Positions 54,648-62,363 of a stretch of 64,000 nt of DNA are shown here, in pieces. Where the stretch lies: the NCBI GenBank assembly GCA_020161935.1, contig JAIUNI010000006.1, positions 124,001 through 188,000 of the forward strand, read 5' to 3'. The translations under genes were made by a program, and so were the position numbers. Every line of letters starts with the position of its first letter. Position 1 is the first letter of the stretch. The notes under the pieces are model-generated. The model saw only the letters and a list, made by a program, of their open reading frames with translations, did no database searches and was not told the origin of the DNA. Source of the DNA: Chloroflexota bacterium (GTDB lineage Bacteria > Chloroflexota > Anaerolineae > Aggregatilineales > Phototrophicaceae).

Positions 54648-54890
54648 ATTTATGGGTTCTCCCTCTCAGTTATCTTCTTAAATAAGCCCACACTCGCCTA
54701 TTTCACGAACATGAGCGCAAGTGTGGTGATTGGTCAATCCGTTTTCAATTCAAACAGCGCGAATCAAGGTGGAACAGCATCAGCTAACACATTGAACAAT
54801 CCTGCTGATCTGTTTATCTCTGGCAGCAAAATTGTTGTTGCTAATCGAGGTAACAATCGTGTGCTTATCTATAGTACATCCGTTTTCTGA
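54648..54890 (+). pseudogene. C-terminal remnant of an NHL-repeat protein
   Basis: An open stretch of 80 residues whose last part reads SVVIGQSVFNSNSANQGGTA, ANTLNNPADLF and KIVVANRGNNRVLIYS, the pattern of NHL beta-propeller repeats in secreted proteins. An internal ATG at 54711 exists, but the propeller is reduced to one blade. It abuts the transposase remnant at about 54590-54650, which suggests that insertion and deletion removed the rest. Confidence 0.75.
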
Positions 54891-54896
54891 CAGTAA

Positions 54897-54930
54897 CGAC
54901 CTTATTGAGCCTCATTTAAGGTCGATTTTC
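54897..54930 (+). terminator. Terminator after the NHL remnant
   Basis: Stem CGACCTTA / TAAGGTCG with a 12-nt loop followed by ATTTTCTTC, six bases after the stop codon. Probably the original terminator of the broken gene. Confidence 0.7.
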
Positions 54931-55465
54931 TTCGTATAAATAGTTATTTCTTGTTCCATTTGGCTGTATTTTGCACAAAATTTACGCGCTTGACTTTGTA
55001 GCCCTTTTGTTCTAAAATAGATCTATCTTTACGCTCAAATTAGCCGAAACCACATGATATTTCACCGTCCTCTTTTTTATCTGAGTGCTTTGTGCCTTTG
55101 TGGTAAAAATGCCTTGTCTTTGTTTTTTGCATCTTTGCTGCACACTTGGCGGCTGGCTCCCGTACATTCGCTGCGGCGGCACCCCAATTGGCACGGCGGC
55201 GAATTGCTCCCGTACAATTGCCGCACGAGTGCCATTTCAGCGCCGTTCTCCCGTAATCCCGCCGCCACAAAATGACAGTTCAGCGGCACTGAGGCAGTGA
55301 ACCGCCAGACAATTCGGCGGAACTTGTGCAAAATCGGCCAAAGCTGCAACTATTATCGCATTCAAATAATTGTCTCTGTTTCCCCGCCGCTTGTCATTGA
55401 TTCTTGCCAACTTGCCTCACTACCTGTTATCTTTACGCCATACTATATGAAGAAAGTAAAAAGTG
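54931..55465. other. Intergenic region with degenerate dispersed repeats
   Basis: No gene. It contains reverse-oriented CTTTGTGCCTTTGTGG/CTTTGTTTTTTGC repeats (55075-55135) of the class at 8809-8987. A GC-rich stretch (55145-55320) follows with GGCTCCCGTA, GAATTGCTCCCGTA and CTCCCGTAATCCCGCCGCCA. Near-identical pieces occur at 8695-8730 (GGATTGCTCCCGTAATACCA), so the same pair of repeats flanks two distant loci. Confidence 0.65.
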
Positions 55466-56896
55466 ATGGCGAACGCGACTGTAACCCCGACACGTCCTTA
55501 CGGTCTTGGTGTGCTGCCCAAGCTGGCCGCCAACCCGCCGGAATTCTTCCTCGAAACGCTGAAAGAACGCGGGAACTTAGTTGAAATTAACCTCGGTGGC
55601 TCAAAGCTGCTGCTTGTCCATCACCCCGATTATGTCAAGCACGTCATGACCGACCACGCCAAACACTACGGGAAAGGCTCGATGTGGGTCGCCATCCGTA
55701 AAATGGTCGGGAACGGTTTACTGGGGAGCGAGGGCGAAATCTGGCTCCGCCAGCGCCGCCTGATGCAGCCCGCGTTCCATCGCCAGAAGTTAGCAGGATT
55801 CGCTAACAGTATGACCGCAACGATTGCCGAGATGCTCGATCAGTGGGCGACTCTGGCGAAAGCGGATAAGTCGGTGGATGTCACCCGCGCGATGGCTGAC
55901 CTCACCATGCAGATCATCGTCCGCACCATGTTTGGCTCCGGCCTCGAACTGAACGAGATGCAGGAGATTGGAGATGCGTTTGCGACCGCGCTTAAGCTGA
56001 TGAACACCCGCATGTGGACATCGTTCCTGCCGATTTCCATCCCGCTGCCCGGCGACCGCGCCTTTAAGGAAGCGATTGAGAAGGTTGACCGCTTCGTCTA
56101 CCGCCTGATCGCCGAACGCCGCCATAACCCGAACGCCTCTGACGACCTGCTGACCATGCTGCTTGACATCCGCGACGAGGAAACCGGCGAGGGGATGTCC
56201 GATCAGCAGGTGCGCGACGAAGTGTTTACCGTGTTCCTCGCGGGGCATGAGACGACCGCGACGGTGATGGCGTGGGTGTGGTATCTGCTCGAAAAGTACC
56301 CGGAAGTCGAGCGCAAGCTGCACGCTGAACTCGACACGGTGCTGGCGGGGAAACTGCCCGCGCTGGCGACCTTGCCACGCTTGAAATATACCAAAATGGT
56401 GATCGAGGAAACGATGCGCTATTACCCGCCGTCGTGGATGATCCCGCGCTCGACCGAGATTGACGATGTAATCGGCGGTTTGCCGGTGAAGAAGGGAACA
56501 ACGGTTCTCATCAGCCCGTATGTCGTTCACCGCCATCCCGACTTCTGGGAAAACCCCGACCAGTTCGACCCTGAACGCTTCGACCCTGATAAAGTCGTCC
56601 CGCGCAGCGCCTATATCCCATTCGGCAGTGGGCCGCGCTTGTGCATTGGCAACAGCTTCGCTACTATGGAAATGCAGCTCATCCTCGCCATGACCGCGCA
56701 GGCGTTTCGCCTCCGCCTTCTGCCGGGGATCAAAATTAAGCCGACGACCATGCCGACGCTGCGCCCCAACAAGGCTTTGCAGATGACACTCGAAACCCGC
56801 ACCAAGCCCGTTTCCAGCGCCACATGGCAGATCGCCACCGAAACCGGGGAATACGCGGTCGTCCCATCCGACACAACAACAGGTGAACGTGGCTAG
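55466..56896 (+). CDS. Cytochrome P450
   Basis: A 476-residue haem monooxygenase of the bacterial CYP102/CYP4-like soluble type. I-helix oxygen motif FLAGHETTATVMAW, ExxR in VIEETMRYYPPSW, PERF-type segment FDPERFDPDKV and the haem-binding loop FGSGPRLCIGNSFA are all intact. No membrane anchor. Fatty-acid or terpenoid oxidation is plausible, but the substrate is unknown. The ATG at 55466 follows an AAAAG tract; no redox partner gene is adjacent. First gene of a plus-strand operon. Confidence 0.95.
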   Translation: MANATVTPTRPYGLGVLPKLAANPPEFFLETLKERGNLVEINLGGSKLLLVHHPDYVKHVMTDHAKHYGKGSMWVAIRKMVGNGLLGSEGEIWLRQRRLMQPAFHRQKLAGFANSMTATIAEMLDQWATLAKADKSVDVTRAMADLTMQIIVRTMFGSGLELNEMQEIGDAFATALKLMNTRMWTSFLPISIPLPGDRAFKEAIEKVDRFVYRLIAERRHNPNASDDLLTMLLDIRDEETGEGMSDQQVRDEVFTVFLAGHETTATVMAWVWYLLEKYPEVERKLHAELDTVLAGKLPALATLPRLKYTKMVIEETMRYYPPSWMIPRSTEIDDVIGGLPVKKGTTVLISPYVVHRHPDFWENPDQFDPERFDPDKVVPRSAYIPFGSGPRLCIGNSFATMEMQLILAMTAQAFRLRLLPGIKIKPTTMPTLRPNKALQMTLETRTKPVSSATWQIATETGEYAVVPSDTTTGERG

Positions 56897-57839
56897 ACGC
56901 ATTCTTATAACAGGTGGGGCAGGGTTTATCGGTGGGCATATCGCGGAACTGCTGCTCACCCGTGGCTATGAGGTGATCGCGCTCGACAACCTCAATACCG
57001 GCAAGATCGACAATGTGCCGTCGGGCGCGGATTTTATTCAGGGTGATGTCACCGACGCGGCGCTGCTCGACAGTGTTTTCGCGGGCGGTATCGACGCGGT
57101 GATGCACATCGCGGGGCAAGCCTCGATCAGCTTGTCGTTCGCTGATCCCTCGGCTGACCTGAGCATCAACACACTCGGCACGATCCGCGTTTTACAAGCG
57201 TGTATCAACCATCGGGTCTCGCGGCTGCTGTTCGCCAGCAGTATGACGATCTACGGCGCGTCGCCCATCACGCCCACGCCGGAGACCACACCCGCCGACC
57301 CTATCTCGTACTATGCCATCACCAAGTACGCTGCTGAACGCTATATCCATGCCACAGCTATGCGCCCCGACCTCGATTTTAAGTTCAACGTGACTTCATT
57401 CCGCATGTTCAACGTGTATGGCCCGCGCCAGAGCCTGACCAACGCCTATCAGGGCGTGTTCGCCATTTTCGTGGGTAAGGTGCTGCGCGGTGAACCGATT
57501 GTCATTTATTCCGATGGTAAGCAAGCACGCGATTTCGTCCATGTGACGGATGTCGCCCGCGCATGGGTGAACGCACTGGACTCGGCAGTGAGCTTCGGGC
57601 AGGTCATCAACATCGGCACCGGCCAGCCCACCTCGGTCAACCAATTGGCTGATCTGGTACTCGCCGCGTTCGGTCACACCCGTGATACCTATCCGGTTGA
57701 GTACCGCACTGCCCAAGCCGGTGACATGCGCGTTTCAGCCGCCGACATCAGCCGTGCTTACCAACTGCTAGGGTGGTCACCGCGTATCGGCATCGACGAA
57801 GGCATGGCGGAAACCATCGACTGGGCACGTGGCGGATAA
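56889..57839 (+). CDS. NAD-dependent sugar epimerase/dehydratase (extended SDR)
   Basis: A ~316-residue enzyme of the UDP-glucose 4-epimerase/GDP-mannose dehydratase group. ILITGGAGFIGGHIAELL binds NAD, the catalytic pair is in SYYAITKYAAE (Tyr and Lys), and SSMTIYGAS carries the catalytic Ser/Thr region. It overlaps the P450 stop, so translation is coupled. The start is a GTG, with AGGTG upstream favouring 56889. Possibly supplies a nucleotide sugar for the product oxidised by the P450, by inference only. Confidence 0.9.
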   Translation: MARRILITGGAGFIGGHIAELLLTRGYEVIALDNLNTGKIDNVPSGADFIQGDVTDAALLDSVFAGGIDAVMHIAGQASISLSFADPSADLSINTLGTIRVLQACINHRVSRLLFASSMTIYGASPITPTPETTPADPISYYAITKYAAERYIHATAMRPDLDFKFNVTSFRMFNVYGPRQSLTNAYQGVFAIFVGKVLRGEPIVIYSDGKQARDFVHVTDVARAWVNALDSAVSFGQVINIGTGQPTSVNQLADLVLAAFGHTRDTYPVEYRTAQAGDMRVSAADISRAYQLLGWSPRIGIDEGMAETIDWARGG

Positions 57840-57896
57840 ACCAACAAATCTACTTCAAAAACATACAAAAATTCGCGTAGTCATTAAGGAAATAAG

Positions 57897-59123
57897 GTGA
57901 AGAGGTTTGTAAAAGCTCTCGTTATTCTTATGTTCCTCTGTTCGTGTACAGTTGGGATCATTAACTATGCAACTTACGTCATTGACTACTGTCAGTGGTC
58001 TGGTGCAAGAACTTCTTACAGCACTTCAGCTCATCCCTACATTCCAATTAACACAAAAACAATTTCATCTTTGGAAACCATATATAACGTAGAAGCAACC
58101 GGCGGGACTTCACAACCGCGCCTCGACGTAACCTTTAGCCCCGATGGTCAGTTGTTGATCGCTTCGGGGCGGGTTGTTTCCTATGACCTTAGCTCTAGTG
58201 GTGGTGGACCGTCCAGTTGTGGTTCTCTTTGGGGAATAAGCCTACAAAATGATGGTCAAAGCTGGAGCAGTGACATAGCCGTATTCCACACAAAATACAC
58301 TGGGGATACCGTGACCAGTGTTACTTTTAGCGAGAACGGTGAATTCATCATCGTGAACCAATCGCGAGGGGCAGAAGTGTGGAAAACAAATCCGTTCCAA
58401 CTCCTTTATAGCTTGGACACTCCACATGAGCCGGCGGTCTTTATCGCTCGAGGAGAGATGATCGCCTATCAGGTAAAAAATGAAATCCGCTTGATCGACA
58501 CGGAAACACAACAGCCCGTCAGTCACTTTACCAAGCAAACCTATAAATCGGGACTCGCTGGCGATTTTAATAATCTTTTAGCAACGGACGATGGAAATGG
58601 AACTGTTCAAGTATGGGATGCCACAACGGGGACAACCATCTCCGAAATTGCATCCGATATTAACCTCCCATACTCACCAATGGCTTTTAGTCTGGATTCG
58701 AACTTACTCGCTTTTGGAACAGATACAGGCGCTTATCTATGGGACTTTCACAATAACAGTATCAAACATCTCGTTAAGACTAAAACTGGTGAGATAAAAT
58801 TTGACGCTCAAGGCAACTATATTGCTGTTCGTAATGGTCTAAGTTTAGCCCTATGGAACTTAAATGAATCGCGGCTTATCATTGAGATGAACCGAAGTGG
58901 TGGCGCATTCGGTATTGCCTTTAATCATTCGGGCGATCTGCTGGCGAGTGGTTGGAAGGATTCGTTAGAGTTTGTTGACCTGTCAACTGGGGCAGTTATC
59001 AAGACGGTTCCCAATCTCAGGGGTTCTATTCGTGATCTTGAGTTTAGCCCTGATGATCGGTTTCTGGCAGCCGCTTTCCTAAATGGCGATGTCATGATCT
59101 GGGGAGTGCCCCAAAATACGTAA
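57897..59123 (+). CDS. WD40-like propeller lipoprotein
   Basis: A 408-residue protein starting at a GTG with AAGGA at good spacing. The N-terminus MKRFVKALVILMFLCSC is a signal peptide with a lipobox (Cys17). The remainder is a beta propeller of degenerate WD40 repeats (VTFSPDGQLLIASG, TVQVWDATTGTTISE, LEFSPDDRFLAAAF, DVMIWGVPQ). AT-richer than the neighbouring P450 and epimerase genes. Function unknown; probably a surface scaffold. Confidence 0.82.
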   Translation: MKRFVKALVILMFLCSCTVGIINYATYVIDYCQWSGARTSYSTSAHPYIPINTKTISSLETIYNVEATGGTSQPRLDVTFSPDGQLLIASGRVVSYDLSSSGGGPSSCGSLWGISLQNDGQSWSSDIAVFHTKYTGDTVTSVTFSENGEFIIVNQSRGAEVWKTNPFQLLYSLDTPHEPAVFIARGEMIAYQVKNEIRLIDTETQQPVSHFTKQTYKSGLAGDFNNLLATDDGNGTVQVWDATTGTTISEIASDINLPYSPMAFSLDSNLLAFGTDTGAYLWDFHNNSIKHLVKTKTGEIKFDAQGNYIAVRNGLSLALWNLNESRLIIEMNRSGGAFGIAFNHSGDLLASGWKDSLEFVDLSTGAVIKTVPNLRGSIRDLEFSPDDRFLAAAFLNGDVMIWGVPQNT

Positions 59124-59144
59124 GTGATACACAAGGAAACATAA

Positions 59145-59405
59145 ATGGCTAAGGTACACGATTCAATTACCCCACCGCTGCAAGCGTTTATCCAGAAGCA
59201 GCATATATTTTTTGTCGCCAGCGCACCCTTGAGCGGGGAAGGGCATGTCAATGTCTCACCCAAAGGCTATGACTGCTTCCGTATCCTCTCGGACATGCAA
59301 GTCGCCTACCTTGATGGAACCGGCAGCGGAAACGAAACCTCCGCCCATCTAATGGAAAACGGACGTATCACCATGGTGTTTTGTGGTCAATTGTGTCAGT
59401 TGTAA
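59145..59405 (+). pseudogene. Pyridoxamine 5'-phosphate oxidase-like gene cut by element insertion
   Basis: The first ~80 residues match the flavin-binding split-barrel of PNPOx-like proteins (FVASAPLSGEGHVNVSPKGY, YLDGTGSGNETSAHLMENGR, ITMVFC). The frame then runs into foreign sequence (GQLCQL) and stops; family members are usually about 190 residues. The break at 59380-59385 is the left junction of the serine-recombinase element. The missing 3' half would be at the other junction, outside the window. Confidence 0.88.
59368..59390. other. Left attachment junction (attL) candidate
   Basis: Host PNPOx code runs through ATCACCATGGTGTTTTGTG (CACCATGGTG is a 10-bp palindrome) and changes to element sequence at about 59384. 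The recombinase stop codon lies at 59368-59370, so its last codons (Thr-Pro-Trp-stop) are read from junction or host DNA. Serine integrases typically insert next to their own gene at a short core like this. Confidence 0.65.
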
Positions 59406-60993
59406 TTTTTGGAAAATACCCACTCAATACAAGCCGTACCCCGTTCTCATCGCGCGTTACCAATGCAGTCACGTTCAAAGACTCAATAATCATCTGCTTA
59501 TCCTCAAAAGTAAATTCATCAAGCCCACCTTGTACCTTCTCACAGAATTTCTTGATGTTTTCAATGTCTGTGGTTTTAGGTGTTGACCTGTTGAGTTGAT
59601 CGCGCAGTGAAAATACTTCAGTTTCAAACTTACCGATTGTTAGTTTAATTTCAGCCATTTTTTCATCTAGTAAATCTCGTGGAACATCTCCATTCAAGTA
59701 AAGATTTAACAGACGTTCGCGCTGACTGACAAAACTTTTAAGTTGGCTTTCAGCAATTTCCAACCGATCATGAATAATGGTGGTTGCAGCTTCATGTTCG
59801 TGTGCCTCTTGTTGCAGAGCGTCAATAATCACATCTGGTGATTGAAGAACCGCTTTGATTTCTTTCCAAATAGCCTCATCAATAATGGTTGACTTTACAT
59901 TACCTCGGCAAATTGGGGTCTTTAGGTCGTCATGATGGTCATAGGTTTTACCTCTATTGCAAACATATTCTCCTCGTAGTACCTTAGTACGATTATCGGT
60001 ACGACACCCCATGATGTGTCCACATTTCGCACACCGCAATCTACCGCGCATAAGATACGAGTATTGAGTATTGCGAATAGCCCGCTTTTTGTTTTCATCC
60101 CTCAAACGCTGTGCGGTTTCCCATATTTCTCTACTGATAATTGCTGGAACGTCAATGGCTATCCATTCACTGCGATCCCTAACTCTCGGTTCTCCTGATG
60201 CGCGTTTTGGGTTCAAGCGATTATAGTAGTGTGTGCCAGCATATATTTCTGACATAAGGATTTCTCGAATGGTGCTTTCACCCCACATTCCTGTGGGTCT
60301 AGTTTTGGCACTGCGTTTGCCCTTCGTATTGATACCATCATAACGAGTAGGGATTTTCATTTCAGAAAGGCGCTTGGCGATTTTGTTCATCCCGAATCGT
60401 TGCCCGTTCTCGTCTCCTATGACATACCATGTATAAATCAGATTGACGACCCTTGCCTCTTGGCTATTGATAACATAACTGCCTTTATGCCCGTCGGGGT
60501 TTGGAACATAGTCAAAACCGTACTTTGCCACTCTGCCGGGATTGATTTGCCCTGCTTTTGCTCGACCTCGTTTGCCGCGTATTGATCGCTCAATAATCTT
60601 TTCGCGTTCATATTCCGCAACTACAGCTCGGACATTTTTCTGAAGTCTTCCCTCTGGATTATCTTCATACTCGGCAAGGACATATTCAACTTTTACGTCC
60701 CATTTTGCGAATTCTTCCTCAAGGAGAATTTGTTTGACCATCCCACGCGCAAGACGATCAAGTTCAAAGGCAACAACCTTGTTTATCGAACCTGCCCGTG
60801 CTAACTCGCGTACTTTGTCGAGTTCCGGGCGGTCAAGTTTTGTCCCGGTATAATCATCAGCAAACTCACCCACAATAACGTCATTGCATTTTTGGACGTA
60901 TTCACGACACCCTTCAAGTTGAGTTTCAAGACTGTACCCTTTGCCTTGTTCGTCGGTTGATACACGATTATAAATAGCTACAAGGTTACTCAT
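59368..60993 (-). CDS. Large serine recombinase/integrase
   Basis: A 541-residue site-specific recombinase. Resolvase catalytic domain about 1-150 with nucleophile Ser12 (YNRVSTDEQ) and FELDRLARG; recombinase domain about 165-280; zinc ribbon (CAKCGHIMGC ... VCNRG ... ICRGN); a coiled coil (about 395-470) and C-terminal DNA-binding part. This is the size and order of phage and island integrases. It sits at the element edge pointing outward. Translation is coupled to the 59-residue gene upstream (4-bp ATGA overlap). Confidence 0.95.
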   Translation of the reverse strand: MSNLVAIYNRVSTDEQGKGYSLETQLEGCREYVQKCNDVIVGEFADDYTGTKLDRPELDKVRELARAGSINKVVAFELDRLARGMVKQILLEEEFAKWDVKVEYVLAEYEDNPEGRLQKNVRAVVAEYEREKIIERSIRGKRGRAKAGQINPGRVAKYGFDYVPNPDGHKGSYVINSQEARVVNLIYTWYVIGDENGQRFGMNKIAKRLSEMKIPTRYDGINTKGKRSAKTRPTGMWGESTIREILMSEIYAGTHYYNRLNPKRASGEPRVRDRSEWIAIDVPAIISREIWETAQRLRDENKKRAIRNTQYSYLMRGRLRCAKCGHIMGCRTDNRTKVLRGEYVCNRGKTYDHHDDLKTPICRGNVKSTIIDEAIWKEIKAVLQSPDVIIDALQQEAHEHEAATTIIHDRLEIAESQLKSFVSQRERLLNLYLNGDVPRDLLDEKMAEIKLTIGKFETEVFSLRDQLNRSTPKTTDIENIKKFCEKVQGGLDEFTFEDKQMIIESLNVTALVTRDENGVRLVLSGYFPKITTDTIDHKTPW

Positions 60994-61169
60994 ACGTCGT
61001 TCCCTTCTTCTACGGGTTTCTCAAAAATTCGTTTTTTCTCGTATCTGGTAATGGCTATTGTGTAAATGTTTCGCAACCGTTGTCGAAGATCCTCACATGG
61101 TAAAACCTCGCCAATAACAACACTTGGCTTTGGCAAATTGAATGGTTCATTCTTTGAGCGGTCATACAT
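60990..61169 (-). CDS. 59-residue protein coupled to the recombinase
   Basis: Frame MYDRSKNEPFNLPKPSVVIG, EVLPCEDLRQRLRNIYTIAI, TRYEKKRIFEKPVEEGNDV. AAAGGA lies six bases before the ATG, and the stop TGA overlaps the recombinase ATG. It is basic and helical in the middle, like small DNA-binding accessory factors. Position suggests a role in integration or excision direction, which is inference; no known family recognised. Confidence 0.75.
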   Translation of the reverse strand: MYDRSKNEPFNLPKPSVVIGEVLPCEDLRQRLRNIYTIAITRYEKKRIFEKPVEEGNDV

Positions 61170-61208
61170 ATGTTCCTTTCTGAGAAAATGCCTTCAGATA
61201 AATAAAAA

Positions 61209-61240
61209 GTCGCCAACCGCTAGGAATAGCAATTGACGAC
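61209..61240 (+). ncRNA. Interrupted hairpin with GGAA tetraloop
   Basis: On the plus strand GTCG-c-CAA-cc-GCTA is followed by GGAA and then TAGC-aa-TTG-a-CGAC: three stem blocks in register with symmetric internal loops and a GNRA-type loop. Together with the tRNA-like segment at 61266 it makes the gap between the recombinase operon and the XRE gene highly structured. On the minus strand it is the 5' leader of the recombinase operon. Confidence 0.45.
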
Positions 61241-61265
61241 CCAAAAAGTTAGAATCGTTTTAGCC

Positions 61266-61340
61266 TTCCATGCTGGTAACTCAGCTAGGTTGGTTAGCTC
61301 CCGTCAGGTGTTGAAGTCACCTTTCGGGGGCGTTCAATAT
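61266..61340 (+). ncRNA. Partial tRNA-like segment (GAA anticodon loop)
   Basis: GGTAACTCAGCTAGGTTGGT resembles a tRNA D arm. It is followed by AGGTG-TTGAAGT-CACCT (61306-61322), a 5-bp stem with a seven-base loop in which GAA would be the anticodon (Phe), and then TTCGGGGGCGTTCAAT resembling a variable/T-loop region. No acceptor stem or proper T stem can be drawn, so it is not an intact tRNA gene. Confidence 0.35.
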
Positions 61341-61354
61341 AGTTTACCCGTTTA

Positions 61355-61389
61355 TTGCTACATTTGAGTTGTAGACGTAAACGTAGCAA
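61355..61389. promoter_or_regulatory. Nested inverted repeats upstream of the XRE gene
   Basis: Outer arms TTGCTAC / GTAGCAA (61355-61361 and 61383-61389), with inner CTACA...TGTAG repeats in the left part. They lie 38 bp before the XRE start, a likely operator for that repressor. Confidence 0.6.
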
Positions 61390-61426
61390 AAGAATATCAT
61401 AGACAAGTATGGAAGTCAATTAGCTT

Positions 61427-61690
61427 ATGCTTAAACACAACCCAACTAGTGATGAGCTTGCCAGCGCATTCGGACAGCGAGTGCGAGAACTTCGCACACA
61501 AAGAAGCGAACTTTCCCAAGAAAGATTAGCCGATATAGTTGGTGTTCACAGATCATTTATTGGGCGCGTAGAGCGTGGTGAAACAAATGTTACACTGGCA
61601 AACTTGTATCGGATTTGTACAGGGCTAGACGTAACTCTCGCTGAGTTTTTTTATGATTTTGAAAATCTGATTTTGCCTAAAAATAAGTGA
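61427..61690 (+). CDS. XRE-family helix-turn-helix regulator
   Basis: An 87-residue protein consisting of one Cro/C1-type HTH: FGQRVRELRTQRSELSQERL, ADIVGVHRSFIGRVERGETN, VTLANLYRICTGLDVTLAEF. Divergent from the recombinase operon and close to inverted repeats, so it is the likely switch of the element. The short AT-rich tail has no extra domain. Confidence 0.9.
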   Translation: MLKHNPTSDELASAFGQRVRELRTQRSELSQERLADIVGVHRSFIGRVERGETNVTLANLYRICTGLDVTLAEFFYDFENLILPKNK

Positions 61691-62069
61691 ATATTCAATA
61701 TCGCTTAGAATGTGATTGCTATGTCTATGCTCCCTAAATTTGCAGGATTAATACCTGTGCATTTAGGAAGAAAAGTAAAGATAGACCAATTCACAGGCCA
61801 ATCGCTAATGTGCCTTAAAGATTGAGTTGCCAATTGCGTTGTATTAGAAAAACACGCCTATCTTCGGTAAAAATCCCCTAATATATCCTAATAGAGTGTG
61901 TTGTAGATAAATGGTTTTGGAGAATGAAATTTCGCCATATAAATAATCAGCTTAATGATCCTATACTGCCATTTGTCGCAAAACAATAATGAACTTGTCA
62001 ATGTGACAAGTAAACTAGACTTATAGAAACCGCAATCAAAGCGTCCCAAGATTGTGGTTTCCATCCATA
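61691..62069. other. Intergenic region within the element
   Basis: No supported gene. A 34-codon frame from 61721 to 61825 (MSMLPKFAGLIPVHLGRKVK...) has no ribosome-binding site and is doubtful. The main feature is the palindrome at 61993-62011. Confidence 0.5.
61993..62011. promoter_or_regulatory. Perfect palindrome ACTTGTCA-atg-TGACAAGT
   Basis: Perfect 8-bp arms with a 3-bp centre in AT-rich DNA, suitable as a dimeric-repressor operator. It lies just beyond the 3' end of the minus-strand membrane-protein gene and about 350 bp before the LuxR/TPR gene. Confidence 0.6.
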
Positions 62070-62240
62070 TTAGTCAATTATCAAGGCTTGTCCAATCGCA
62101 ATGAGCAGTGAAGCCGCAATAAGCAGTGAAGGTGCTTGGCAAAAGAGTACCAAGTAAATTACGGTAGCACAGCCAAACATGATTATGGCTAACGCCTTTT
62201 TCTTGGATTTGTGAGGAAATGTTGGTTTATCCAATTTCAT
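62070..62240 (-). CDS. 56-residue membrane protein
   Basis: Frame MKLDKPTFPHKSKKKALAII, MFGCATVIYLVLFCQAPSLL, IAASLLIAIGQALIID. A basic N-terminus is followed by two membrane segments (about 17-34 and 37-54). AAAGG lies seven bases before the ATG. Small two-helix proteins on mobile elements include holin-like and immunity proteins; no assignment is possible. Opposite strand to its neighbours. Confidence 0.65.
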   Translation of the reverse strand: MKLDKPTFPHKSKKKALAIIMFGCATVIYLVLFCQAPSLLIAASLLIAIGQALIID

Positions 62241-62363
62241 TGCATTACCTTTCTGAGTTTGTTTAATTCCTTGATAAGATCGATCTTAAAATCAGAATAC
62301 CAATAACGTCAGGAACAATATTAGACGCTTAAGCGCCCAGTTCATCTGTTCTGGAGGTTTGAA

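Noticed and set aside
55054-55349. Several overlapping 60-95-codon frames on both strands
   Set aside because: They cover dispersed repeats, overlap each other on both strands, and have no domain or ribosome-binding site.
55790-56959. 389-codon minus-strand frame across the P450 gene
   Set aside because: Antisense shadow of a P450 with all motifs intact.
61266-61340. Intact tRNA-Phe gene
   Set aside because: An anticodon-type stem-loop and D-arm-like sequence exist, but no acceptor stem or T stem can be paired; kept only as a tRNA-like segment.
61721-61825. 34-codon plus-strand frame inside the element
   Set aside because: No ribosome-binding site and no sequence character beyond chance.
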